17,995 nucleotides of DNA from CAZCSK01 sp964501265 (GTDB lineage: Bacteria > Actinomycetota > CADDZG01 > JAHWKV01), in the NCBI GenBank assembly GCA_964501265.1, contig CAZCSK010000042.1:1-17995 (forward strand), given 5' to 3'. A model generated the notes under the pieces. It saw nothing but the letters and a program-made list of their open reading frames with translations. It had not been told where the DNA came from and made no database searches. Both the position numbers and the translations under genes were made by a program. This document shows, piece after piece, positions 1 through 7,142 of the stretch. Position 1 is the stretch's first letter. Every line of letters starts with the position of its first letter.

Positions 1-300
1 ATTCCGGCGGACCGTACGCACCTGCTCAGCACATCTGGGATGCAAAAGCGCGCAACGGCAACCGACGCCAAGCAGATCATCGTGGCGACCGAAACGGGCC
101 TGTTGCACAGTCTTCGAAAGGACAATCCCGAGAAGGAATTCATTGCGGTCAACGAAGAGGCCATCTGCAAGTACATGAAGATGATCACTCCCGACAATTT
201 GCTCAACTCTCTAAAGAACATGGTTTACGAAGTGACGGTGCCCAAGGAGATCGCCGATCGGGCCCGGCTTGCCCTGGAGCGGATGATCTCAGTCACTTGA
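1..300 (+). CDS. nadA: Quinolinate synthase NadA, C-terminal part (5' end outside window)
   Basis: The frame is open from base 1 and encodes the last ~99 residues of quinolinate synthase, the Fe-S enzyme that condenses iminoaspartate with dihydroxyacetone phosphate in NAD synthesis. Visible hallmarks are an STSGM segment, an ATETGLLHSLRKDNP-like stretch, and NEEAICKYMKM, whose Cys corresponds to a cluster ligand in the family (CPYMKM in many homologues). The end is typical of the family (EVTVPKEIADRARLALERM). The stop codon TGA overlaps the TTG start of hisI (TTGA), so the two are probably translationally coupled. The start codon lies left of the window. Confidence 0.88.
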   Translation: MPADRTHLLSTSGMQKRATATDAKQIIVATETGLLHSLRKDNPEKEFIAVNEEAICKYMKMITPDNLLNSLKNMVYEVTVPKEIADRARLALERMISVT

Positions 301-614
301 TCCCCGAACTCAAATACAACGCCGATGGGCTCATACCCGCCATCGTGCAAGACACAGAATCCAAAGACATCCTGATGATGGGTTGGATGAACTCCGAATC
401 ACTGCGTCTCACCATCGAGAAGGGCACGACTTGGTTTTGGAGCCGCAGCCGAGGGGAGCTTTGGAATAAGGGAGCTACTTCCGGAAACTTCCAGCACGTT
501 ACTGAAATTCGCTACGACTGTGACGCAGATGCGTTGGTAGTGAAGGTTCACCCCGACGGTCCTGCATGCCACACCGGCGAAACGACCTGCTTCTATAGAA
601 CTCTCCCTAATTGA
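297..614 (+). CDS. hisI: Phosphoribosyl-AMP cyclohydrolase HisI
   Basis: A 105-residue single-domain protein that opens the adenine ring of phosphoribosyl-AMP, the third step of histidine synthesis. It has the family signature WSRSRGELWNKGATSGN, the acidic metal site DCDAD, and the zinc-binding cysteines in DCDAD / GPACHTG / TTCFYR. The length matches monofunctional HisI (no HisE fusion). The start is TTG at 297, inside the nadA stop overlap (TTGA). The stop again overlaps the TTG start of trpE. Placement directly ahead of trpE fits the actinobacterial habit of linking his and trp genes, where PriA serves both pathways (general knowledge, PriA is not in the window). Confidence 0.93.
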   Translation: MIPELKYNADGLIPAIVQDTESKDILMMGWMNSESLRLTIEKGTTWFWSRSRGELWNKGATSGNFQHVTEIRYDCDADALVVKVHPDGPACHTGETTCFYRTLPN

Positions 615-2146
615 TCGAGTTCAAGCCCGGGCCCGATGAGTTCGAGGCCCTGGCCAAAGATCACAACGTCGTTCCCGTGTGGGCCGAGATATCGGCCGAC
701 CTTGAGACGCCGGTCTCCGCGTATATGAAGCTGTCGTCGCAGGCAATTGATCTCGGGGGGTTCGCAGCTTCTGGCGGGCCGGACTCGGAGCGTAGGGCGG
801 CTGCTACCCCCCCGAACTCCCCAGCCTTCTTGCTCGAATCGGTTGAACAGGGTGAGCGCTGGGGCCGCTATTCATTCATCGGAGTCGATCCGTTCGTTGT
901 CATGGTTGCCAAAGACGGCAAAGTCGAATACGAGCCGGCATCCGGGTCTGCAGATTCGGGTATGACTCCGCTGGAGCATTTGAGGAGCTTGCTGACGTCC
1001 TTCAGCGCACCGGCACTTCCGGGCCTCCCCGCATTCTTCGCCGGCGCGGTGGGATATTTGGGATACGACGTCGTCCGCTACCTAGAGAAACTGCCGCAAA
1101 CGACGACCGCCGACATCCATGTCCCAGAGATGGTGATCATGTGTCCGCGGGTCATCTTCGCCTTCGACCATCTGCGTCAGCGCATCACCGTCGTATCGAA
1201 TGCATTCGCCCCTGAGGGCAGGGAAGAAGCGATCGAGCGGGCCCAGGCCCTCATCACGAAACTTGGAACCCCTCTTAGCTACGAGCCGGTCCAGCCGAAG
1301 GCGACGCCCCCGGTCGTTCCCTCATCATCGATGACTGAGGATAAGTTTCGCAAGGCCGTAGAAGTCGCCAAGGAATACATAGTTGCCGGTGACGTCTTTC
1401 AGGTTGTGTTGTCGCATCGGCTTTCAACGGAGTTGAAGGCGGATCCCTTCGATGTATACAGAATGTTGCGACTGGTTAATCCAAGCGCCTACATGTTCTT
1501 TATCCGTCATCCCGCCATCACGCTGCTGGGGTGCTCACCGGAGCCTCTTGTGAAAGTCCAGGGCAGAAGGGTGATGCAGCGCCCTATCGCCGGTACCAAA
1601 CCGCGAGGCGAGACCGAGGCCCAGGACCTGCTGCTCGAGCAGGAGCTTCTTTCCGACGAAAAAGAACGCGCGGAGCACGTGATGCTGGTGGACTTGGCCA
1701 GAAATGACATCGGCCGCGTCGCCGAGTACGGGAGCGTGAAAGTAGAAGAGCTGATGATCGTCGAGAAGTACTCGCATGTTATGCATCTGGTCTCTCAGGT
1801 CTCCGGTGAACTTGGCCGCCAGCTCACAGGTCTCGACGCGCTCTACGCCTCTTTTCCGGCAGGAACCGTTTCGGGGGCTCCGAAGATAAGGGCCATGGAG
1901 ATCATCGATGAATTGGAGCCTACGCGCAGGGGCCCTTACGCTGGTGTGGCCGGGTACTTCGATTTCTCAGGCGACCTCGACACCTGTATCGCACTGCGCA
2001 CTGCTTATGTGACTGAAGGCCGGATTCATGTCCAGGCGGGGGCGGGGATCGTCGCCGATTCCGACCCCAAAACCGAATGGGAGGAAACGCTCAACAAGGC
2101 CAGGGCCCTGTTCGAGGCCGTTTCGATGGCGGAGCGACGAGAATAA
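611..2146 (+). CDS. trpE: Anthranilate synthase component I TrpE, with an in-frame inserted repeat
   Basis: Converts chorismate to anthranilate with ammonia from a TrpG subunit that is not in the window. The 511-residue protein carries the N-terminal LLES motif that binds feedback tryptophan (residues 74-77, followed by GERWGRYSFIG) and chorismate-binding motifs: PIAGTKPRGE, DEKERAEHVMLVDLARND, FPAGTVSGAPK, and GPYAGVAGYFDFSGDLDTCIALRT. The TTG start overlaps the hisI stop. Residues ~45-69 (AIDLGG...TPPN) are an insertion relative to the usual KL...PAFLLES spacing and are encoded by the palindromic repeat at 754-814. The insertion sits directly before the tryptophan-binding motif, so it could affect feedback inhibition (inference). 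All catalytic motifs downstream look intact. Confidence 0.95.
   Translation: MIEFKPGPDEFEALAKDHNVVPVWAEISADLETPVSAYMKLSSQAIDLGGFAASGGPDSERRAAATPPNSPAFLLESVEQGERWGRYSFIGVDPFVVMVAKDGKVEYEPASGSADSGMTPLEHLRSLLTSFSAPALPGLPAFFAGAVGYLGYDVVRYLEKLPQTTTADIHVPEMVIMCPRVIFAFDHLRQRITVVSNAFAPEGREEAIERAQALITKLGTPLSYEPVQPKATPPVVPSSSMTEDKFRKAVEVAKEYIVAGDVFQVVLSHRLSTELKADPFDVYRMLRLVNPSAYMFFIRHPAITLLGCSPEPLVKVQGRRVMQRPIAGTKPRGETEAQDLLLEQELLSDEKERAEHVMLVDLARNDIGRVAEYGSVKVEELMIVEKYSHVMHLVSQVSGELGRQLTGLDALYASFPAGTVSGAPKIRAMEIIDELEPTRRGPYAGVAGYFDFSGDLDTCIALRTAYVTEGRIHVQAGAGIVADSDPKTEWEETLNKARALFEAVSMAERRE
754..814 (+). repeat. Palindromic repeat element, copy 1, in frame inside trpE
   Basis: A 61-nt element with arms CGGGGGGTTCGCAGC... 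and ...GCTGCTACCCCCCCG that form an imperfect inverted repeat. The reverse complement of 4057-4117 matches it base for base over the first 23 nt and over the last 15 nt, has exactly the same length, and differs mainly in a ~15-nt centre. Weaker similarity extends on both sides (TTGAT before the left arm, C-rich after the right arm). It is read here as GGFAASGGPDSERRAAATPPN without a stop or frameshift. Conserved arms around a variable centre suggest a mobile or once-mobile small palindrome of the Rickettsia RPE or REP/MITE kind, but I do not recognise a named family. Confidence 0.8.
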
Positions 2147-2207
2147 TTTCACCGCAACTTCACGCGATCTTCCCAAAGAGCGAAGCGCGGCCCTCCAGAA
2201 TAAAGAC

Positions 2208-2906
2208 ATGAGTACTTCAAAGGGCGAGATCCTGATAATTGAAGACGATGAAAAGATCGCAGATGTAGTCCGCATGTACCTCGAGCAAGAGGGGTACCGC
2301 GTCATTCACGAAACCACCGGCGAGAAAGGGCTTGCTCGGCTCGAGGAGCGCCCTCCCAGCATGCTCGTGCTCGATATCGCTCTGCCGGGCATCGACGGGA
2401 TCGAAGTCTGCCGCAGGCTCAGGGCCAAGAGCAACCTTCCTGTGCTGATGCTGACTGCCCGCGACTCTGAGGTCGACAAGGTGTTAGGTCTGGAAATGGG
2501 GGCTGACGATTACCTGACTAAACCTTTTTCACCCCGAGAATTGGTGGCCCGCGTTAAGGCGATCCTTCGAAGGGTCGAGCCAGGTCCGGCAGGTGCGGCA
2601 CCAATTACGGCCGGAGGTGTCACCCTCTGGCCCGAGCGCAGGGAAGCGGTTGTGGACGACAAAGCGGTTTACTTGACCACCAAGGAGTTCGACCTCGTTC
2701 TTTACCTGATGCAACACCGCGGAATCGTCCTGAGCCGCCAACAAATTCTGTCGGCGGTGTGGAGCTACGACTTCTACGGAGGCGAGCGCACCGTCGACGC
2801 GCACATCCGCACGATACGAAAGAAATTGGGAACATCTCTGCCGCTGACGACGATCAGGGGCGTTGGTTACAAGATAGACACCGAAGCCGGCCGAGGGCGA
2901 TCTTAA
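2208..2906 (+). CDS. OmpR/PhoB-family response regulator
   Basis: A 232-residue two-domain regulator. The receiver domain (about 6-120) has the acidic pair D13-D14, the phospho-acceptor D56 in LVLDIALPG, T83 in MLTA and K105 in LTKPF. The C-terminal winged helix (about 135-228) has the usual TTKEFDLVLYLMQHRG, the recognition helix ERTVDAHIRTIRKKLG and the closing IRGVGYK. ATG 2208 was chosen because it places MSTSKGEILIIEDDE at the N-terminus. The open frame further upstream reads antisense-like noise over the trpE end. It sits 61 nt after trpE and 2 nt before its kinase. Target genes are unknown; the position inside the trp block suggests co-expression with trpE rather than proven control of it. 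Confidence 0.93.
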   Translation: MSTSKGEILIIEDDEKIADVVRMYLEQEGYRVIHETTGEKGLARLEERPPSMLVLDIALPGIDGIEVCRRLRAKSNLPVLMLTARDSEVDKVLGLEMGADDYLTKPFSPRELVARVKAILRRVEPGPAGAAPITAGGVTLWPERREAVVDDKAVYLTTKEFDLVLYLMQHRGIVLSRQQILSAVWSYDFYGGERTVDAHIRTIRKKLGTSLPLTTIRGVGYKIDTEAGRGRS

Positions 2907-2908
2907 GG

Positions 2909-4363
2909 ATGGATAACGTGAGGCCGGGTTTATCAATCCGCACCAAACTTGCGGCGGCCTTGATCGTGACTGCCCTTGCATCTGTAGGGATCGCGGCTGC
3001 GGTGGCTACTCGCTTGATAAGGCAATCGTCAGACCGGGCAGCCCTTGAGGAGTTAAACCGTCAAGCGCGCTCGATCGTTGCGGAGGGCGGACTGTTTGGA
3101 AAAGAACCACAGCGGCAAACGCGGTTTCTGCAGCGAGCCCTCAACCTTTCCGAAGCAACTCTTTACGAAATTTCTCCAGATGGATCCCTGGCCGTGCTAA
3201 GCGGCGCGCCCAAAGTCGAACTAACTCAGGACGAAGTTAGAAGCCTGGCAGGGGGTACTGCGGTGCAGGGGAGGAGTCCTGCCGGGCCCGGTGAGATCCT
3301 CTTTGTGGCTCAGCCATTTCAGGGGCGGCGTCAACTAGTGGTCGTCTTAGAGCGCGAAGCGCGGGCCGGGCCGGATGCGCTTCGAGCGCGGAACAGAATC
3401 TTCGCATCAGCGCTGGTGGCCGCCATCGCTGCTGCGCTAGCGTCCCTCTACCTTTCAAGACGTATTGCGAACCCGCTACGCGAGCTTGCCGCAGCAGCAT
3501 CGGACGTGGCCAAGGGCGACTTCAGCCGGCGTGTCGACGTGAAATCGGGCGACGAGATCGGCGTGGTTGCAGCGTCCTTCAACAGCATGGCAAAAGATTT
3601 GGGAGACGCCGACCGGCGTCAGCGCGAATTCTTTCTTTCCATATCCCACGAATTGAGAACGCCGCTTACCGCCATTCAAGGTTATGCGGAGGCCATTGAG
3701 GATGGCATCGCCGGGGGAGACAAACGCAAGGAGGCCGCCAACGTGATAGTTGGCGAATCCCGCAGACTTGCGCGACTCGTCTCGGATCTTCTAGATCTCG
3801 GACGAATCGATACCGCAAGATTCACGGTCGGCAAAGAAGAGTTTGCGCTCGCGCCCGTCATTGTCCAGGTCCAAAAGAGCTTTGCACGACAGGCCGCTGA
3901 GGCAGGTGTTTCCATCGAGATCGAGACAGGTGAGGAGATCGTTGTGGCAGATCAGGACAGGCTGACTCAAGTCCTTACCAATCTCGTAGAGAACGCCCTG
4001 CGCTATACGCCGTCGGGAGGCCGGATCACCGTGTTGTCGGCCGGGGAGGGGGGGACCGGGGGGGTAGCAGCAGCCCGGAGGCATGACGAGGGCGCGCCAG
4101 AAGCTGCGAACCCCCCGAATCAAACAGGGCCATCATGTGTAATTGAGGTGGCCGATGACGGGCCGGGTTTTGCGGATGAAGATTTAGGGCACGCTTTCGA
4201 GAGGGAGTTTCTTTGGGGGAAGTACAAAGGATTGCGAAACGTGGGCACCGGGCTCGGTCTCGCAATAACAAAGGAGTTGGTCACGGCGATGGGTGGATCC
4301 GTCTCCGCTGCCAACGCGCCCGGCGGCGGAGCGAAGTTTCGAGTAACCCTTCCTGCCGCCTAG
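2909..4363 (+). CDS. Membrane sensor histidine kinase (HAMP-HisKA-HATPase), with an in-frame inserted repeat
   Basis: A 484-residue kinase, partner of the regulator two bases upstream. Order: TM1 (~13-36), an extracytoplasmic sensor of ~120 residues, TM2 (~164-182), HAMP (~183-235), HisKA with H247 in SISHELRTPL, and HATPase with the N box NLVENALRY (~358-366), G1 box DDGPGF (~417-421) and G2 box GTGLGLAI (~447-454). The ATG at 2909 follows a GGAT stretch and gives a short cytoplasmic N-terminus. Residues ~379-408 (GEGGTGG...PPNQTG) interrupt the usual short loop between GRITV and VIEVADDGPG. They are encoded by the repeat at 4057-4117. The loop lies on the edge of the ATP-binding fold, so the protein may tolerate it. 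Confidence 0.93.
   Translation: MDNVRPGLSIRTKLAAALIVTALASVGIAAAVATRLIRQSSDRAALEELNRQARSIVAEGGLFGKEPQRQTRFLQRALNLSEATLYEISPDGSLAVLSGAPKVELTQDEVRSLAGGTAVQGRSPAGPGEILFVAQPFQGRRQLVVVLEREARAGPDALRARNRIFASALVAAIAAALASLYLSRRIANPLRELAAAASDVAKGDFSRRVDVKSGDEIGVVAASFNSMAKDLGDADRRQREFFLSISHELRTPLTAIQGYAEAIEDGIAGGDKRKEAANVIVGESRRLARLVSDLLDLGRIDTARFTVGKEEFALAPVIVQVQKSFARQAAEAGVSIEIETGEEIVVADQDRLTQVLTNLVENALRYTPSGGRITVLSAGEGGTGGVAAARRHDEGAPEAANPPNQTGPSCVIEVADDGPGFADEDLGHAFEREFLWGKYKGLRNVGTGLGLAITKELVTAMGGSVSAANAPGGGAKFRVTLPAA
4057..4117 (-). repeat. Palindromic repeat element, copy 2, inverted and in frame inside the kinase gene
   Basis: The reverse complement of this 61-nt stretch is the second copy of the element found in trpE at 754-814. 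The left 26 nt differ at one base, the right 20 nt at one base, and the centre of ~15 nt is dissimilar but equal in length. Because it lies in the opposite orientation, the kinase reads the other strand (GGVAAARRHDEGAPEAANPP) and still meets no stop codon. G/C runs at both ends (seven G, six C) could pair in RNA. No target-site duplication can be identified confidently because the uninterrupted sites are unknown. Confidence 0.8.
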
Positions 4364-5277
4364 GCCGAATCGCCGCGAGCGCGGCTCTATTGCTGTCCGT
4401 CGCGTGCGCCCGCACGTCGACAATCTCTCCGCCGGTCTTTCCAGCGCCGACTCATTCGGCTTCCGCCGCGCCGTCACCGTCTCCCTCGCCCGCCAAGAGC
4501 ATCCGACTATTTTCTGTAGAGAGGGCTCTTGAGCACGATCGGGCTTTGTCGGTCGACATCGGCCCCCGCCCGACGGGTAGTGAGGGCGAACGTAGAGCCC
4601 TCGACTACATTACGGCAGCGTTCAAGCAAACCGGTTGGGACGTCGCCCACCAAACGTTCAAGCGATCAGACGGCGGAAGTTCCGCCAATGTGATCGCAAG
4701 ACTGCAAAGCGCGAACTATTCATCCGGTTATGTGGTTGTCGGCGGACACTTCGACACTGTGGCCCGCTCTCCAGGAGGAAATGACAACGCATCGGGTGTA
4801 GCGGTGGTGCTCGCCCTGGCTGAGTCGCTACCGGGGACCGATCTGCCAATCGAACTGGTCGCGTTCGCGGCCGAGGAAATTCACCCAGCGAGCCGCAAGC
4901 ACCATGAGGGGTCAAGGGCCCATGCTTCGAGCTCCGACAAGTCTTTGATCAAGGCGATGTTGTCGATCGACATGATCGGAGCGGGGCCGAAAGTCTTGGT
5001 AGTGGCCGATCGTGAGGCGCCGTCCGCGCTTGCGGGCGAGTTGCTCGAGATAGCAAAGTCGATCGGCGTGCCCACCGGATCGTTAGAGCGGGGAGACATC
5101 TCGGACCATACGTCCTACTCGCGCATCGGCATACCAGCCGTGCTTCTGTGGACGGGACAACACGAGACTTTTCACAAGCCAACCGATACCTTTGAGGTCG
5201 TGCAGCCCGACGCGCTCCTGCGCGCTGGCACCCTGACGCTGGAATGGATAGAAAGGCGATATGGCCAATCTGCTTGA
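4213..5277 (+). CDS. M28-family zinc metallopeptidase, predicted lipoprotein; start uncertain
   Basis: An aminopeptidase-like enzyme expected to use two zinc ions outside the membrane. Metal and catalytic motifs of family M28 are complete: GGHFDTV (H179 of the open frame), GNDNASG (D191), FAAEE (E221-E222), SIDMIG (D253), SDHTSY and the final His in FHKPTDT. The N-terminus reads RIAASAALLLSVAC-ARTS, a signal peptide with a lipobox, then a Pro/Ser-rich linker. No ATG, GTG or TTG lies at the expected place ahead of the signal peptide; the only upstream candidate is TTG 4213, deep inside the kinase gene, giving an unusually long basic N-region. Sequence is clearly coding from about 4360. A few extra residues follow AEE (IHPASRKHH). 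It overlaps trpC by 17 nt. Confidence 0.8.
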   Translation: MGEVQRIAKRGHRARSRNNKGVGHGDGWIRLRCQRARRRSEVSSNPSCRLGRIAASAALLLSVACARTSTISPPVFPAPTHSASAAPSPSPSPAKSIRLFSVERALEHDRALSVDIGPRPTGSEGERRALDYITAAFKQTGWDVAHQTFKRSDGGSSANVIARLQSANYSSGYVVVGGHFDTVARSPGGNDNASGVAVVLALAESLPGTDLPIELVAFAAEEIHPASRKHHEGSRAHASSSDKSLIKAMLSIDMIGAGPKVLVVADREAPSALAGELLEIAKSIGVPTGSLERGDISDHTSYSRIGIPAVLLWTGQHETFHKPTDTFEVVQPDALLRAGTLTLEWIERRYGQSA

Positions 5278-6079
5278 CGAGATTCTCGAAGCAACTCGCG
5301 AGAGAGTTGCTCGCGCCCGAAAGATCAAATCCTTCGACGATTTGGAGTCGATTGCGCGCGACCAGGACCCAGGTCGTCACTTCGAAGACGCCATTCGCGG
5401 CGGGGAGATTTCGGTCATCGCAGAATTCAAAAGACGCTCCCCATCGGTCGGTCCGATTCGTGAGGACGCCGATCCGGCTCAAGTGGCTGCCGCATATGAG
5501 GAAGGTGGCGCCGCGGCCCTCTCTGTCCTAACTGAGCCTCAGTTTTTCTCGGGCTCGCTATCCGACCTCGTCGCCGCCCGCGCAGCTTGTTACCTGCCAG
5601 TGCTGCGAAAAGACTTCGTTATCGACATCTACCAGGTTGCAGAGGCGCGAGCCGCAGGGGCCGACGCGATTCTTCTGATCGTCGCGGCGCTCCCAGACTG
5701 GGGCCTCTTCGCCGACCTCGCCGCGGCGGCACGCGAGTACGGGCTAGCGGCCTTGATAGAGATTCACGAAGCGCGCGAGCTCGACGCAGCCTTCGAGGTC
5801 GAACCCCACTTGATCGGAGTGAATCAGCGCGACCTGCGGACATTCGAAGTGGACCGAGGTCTCGCCGTCCGGCTCCGCGACGAGATCCCTGATGACGTCG
5901 CGATGGTGGCAGAGAGCGGCATCCGAACCAGGGCCGATGTCGCCGCCTTGGAAGAAGCAGGTGTCGATGCTGTTCTGATCGGAGAAACTCTAATGACAGC
6001 TCCCGATCCGCCCCTAGCGATAGAGGAGTTGCTAGGAAGGGGAAGCGCTGGCCACAGAACGCTCGAGAGCAGCTCCTAA
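5261..6079 (+). CDS. trpC: Indole-3-glycerol phosphate synthase TrpC
   Basis: A 272-residue TIM-barrel enzyme that closes the indole ring from CdRP in tryptophan synthesis. Family residues are in place: VIAEFKRRSPSVG (E55, K57), LSVLTEPQFFSGS, PVLRKDFVID (K117), ALIEIHE (E167), LIGVNQRDL (N188), VAESGIRT (E218, S219) and DAVLIGETLM. The ATG at 5261 follows GAAAGGCG and overlaps the peptidase gene end by 17 nt, so it appears to be the last gene of the nadA-hisI-trpE-...-trpC run. No trpD, trpG or trpF accompanies it; trpF function is probably supplied by PriA elsewhere (inference). Confidence 0.96.
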   Translation: MANLLDEILEATRERVARARKIKSFDDLESIARDQDPGRHFEDAIRGGEISVIAEFKRRSPSVGPIREDADPAQVAAAYEEGGAAALSVLTEPQFFSGSLSDLVAARAACYLPVLRKDFVIDIYQVAEARAAGADAILLIVAALPDWGLFADLAAAAREYGLAALIEIHEARELDAAFEVEPHLIGVNQRDLRTFEVDRGLAVRLRDEIPDDVAMVAESGIRTRADVAALEEAGVDAVLIGETLMTAPDPPLAIEELLGRGSAGHRTLESSS

Positions 6080-6136
6080 AATTCGGCTTATTCTTCGAGA
6101 ATGCGGCAGGATCGATCGACGACTGGCGCGGTAGGT

Positions 6137-6157
6137 TGATAACTTATCTGTTATCAT
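6137..6157 (+). promoter_or_regulatory. Palindromic operator overlapping a -10 box upstream of the HTH gene
   Basis: A perfect 7-bp inverted repeat, TGATAAC and GTTATCA, separated by 6 nt, lies just before the HTH gene. A -10-like TATCAT (6152-6157) overlaps its right arm, which would put transcription start at about the A of ATG 6164. No Shine-Dalgarno sequence precedes that ATG, so a leaderless mRNA is likely. The arrangement fits repression of the pair by its own HTH protein. No good -35 box is visible. Confidence 0.55.
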
Positions 6158-6163
6158 CCCTTA

Positions 6164-6484
6164 ATGGATTCAAGTCGGATGCTCCGACGGGCAAGACGCC
6201 GGACAGGGCTGACCCAGCGTGGACTGGCCGAACTCGCCGGTGTGAAGCAGCCGCTTATCGCACGGATCGAAAGTGGGACCGGTGAGCCAAGGGTTGGAAC
6301 GATGGAGCGCTTGCTGAAGGCATGTGGCTTCGATCTCGAGTTGACGCCGCGACTTGGGATCGGTATAGACCGAAGCGTCATGCGGGAATTGCTCAAGTTG
6401 ACGCCGCGGGAGAGACTTGATCTGGCCGTCCAAGAGGCGGACGTTCTTGAGATATTTCGCCCCAAGACCAGGCCTGCGAAATGA
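6164..6484 (+). CDS. XRE-type HTH regulator, probable antitoxin/autoregulator
   Basis: A 106-residue protein with an N-terminal Cro/C1-type helix-turn-helix (about residues 5-60; LTQRGLAELAGVKQPLIARIESG is broken here only by context, with the recognition helix at KQPLIARIE). A C-terminal tail rich in Arg/Leu follows (SVMRELLKLTPRERLDLAVQEA). Its stop overlaps the start of the nucleotidyltransferase gene (ATGA), so the two are made together. Two-gene HTH plus nucleotidyltransferase units are commonly toxin-antitoxin or abortive-infection modules; that role is inferred, not shown. The palindrome immediately upstream is its likely binding site. Confidence 0.8.
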   Translation: MDSSRMLRRARRRTGLTQRGLAELAGVKQPLIARIESGTGEPRVGTMERLLKACGFDLELTPRLGIGIDRSVMRELLKLTPRERLDLAVQEADVLEIFRPKTRPAK

Positions 6485-6987
6485 TGAAACGATACGATCC
6501 TGTCCGCGCCCTTTCGACTCTCATTGAACACGGAGTTAGCTTTGTTCTTATCGGAGGACTCGCCGGAAGGGCGCACGGGTCGCCTACAGTTACAAATGAC
6601 CTCGACCTCTGCTATGACAGAAGCGCAGAAAACCTTGCCAGGCTCGCAGAGGCGTTAAAAGTGCTCAGCGCAAGGCTCCGAGGCGCGCCCGAAGGACTTC
6701 CGTTTCTCCTCGATTCCGAGACTCTAAAGCGCGGAGACCACTTCACCTTCCTCACCGATGCTGGACCGCTCGACATACTTGGAACCCCTTCCGGGTCGTC
6801 AGGGTTCGACGAACTCATGCGCACAGCCTCCGAGATGGATTTCGACGGACTCAAGGTCTGGGTGGCCGCCCTCGACGACCTCATCGAAATGAAGACATCG
6901 GCCGGGCTCCCCAAAGACCGAGTTGAAGTTGAAATCCTAGGGGCCCTGAGGGAGGAGATCGATGAACAGGGCAAACGAAATGGCTAA
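6481..6987 (+). CDS. Nucleotidyltransferase-fold protein (AbiEii-like / DUF6036-like)
   Basis: A 168-residue protein with the minimal nucleotidyltransferase core: FVLIGGLAGRAHGSP (GG...HG helix), followed by the catalytic acidic pair in NDLDLCYD, and a later FLTDAGPLDILGTP that can supply the third acidic residue. Small proteins of this type pair with HTH partners in type IV-like toxin-antitoxin or AbiE-related systems. The coupled HTH gene upstream (ATGA overlap) supports that reading. The substrate (NTP transfer to tRNA, protein or other) cannot be judged from the sequence. The exact subfamily is uncertain. Confidence 0.7.
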   Translation: MMKRYDPVRALSTLIEHGVSFVLIGGLAGRAHGSPTVTNDLDLCYDRSAENLARLAEALKVLSARLRGAPEGLPFLLDSETLKRGDHFTFLTDAGPLDILGTPSGSSGFDELMRTASEMDFDGLKVWVAALDDLIEMKTSAGLPKDRVEVEILGALREEIDEQGKRNG

Positions 6988-7142
6988 GTCCTCAGGCGGA
7001 CTACACCGGTGGCGGCCGCCGCCGAATCAGGATCGCCGCCAGCTCTGCGGCGGCCAATATCAGACCCACAAGCTCACGAACCATCGCCATCGAGGTGACC
7101 AGCACGATGAACTTACAAAAGTTTGCCTTGGCAATAAAGCCC
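6988..7142. other. Convergent intergenic region with a GC hairpin and a possible tiny membrane ORF
   Basis: This 155-nt gap separates the rightward nucleotidyltransferase gene from the leftward Calx-beta gene. It contains an inverted repeat, GCCGCC...GGCGGC, around 7034-7054, possibly part of a bidirectional termination region, though no clear T-tract follows it. On the minus strand a short open frame beginning with MAMVRELVGLILAAAEL and ending at 7001 encodes one hydrophobic helix and a basic tail. It has no recognisable ribosome site, so I do not call it a gene. Confidence 0.3.

Noticed and set aside
747..965. Open frame in another frame within trpE, and a similar one antisense to the kinase (4026-4271)
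   Set aside because: They share a GGSQLLA...LLPPR peptide only because both read the palindromic repeat; they are shadows of it, not genes.
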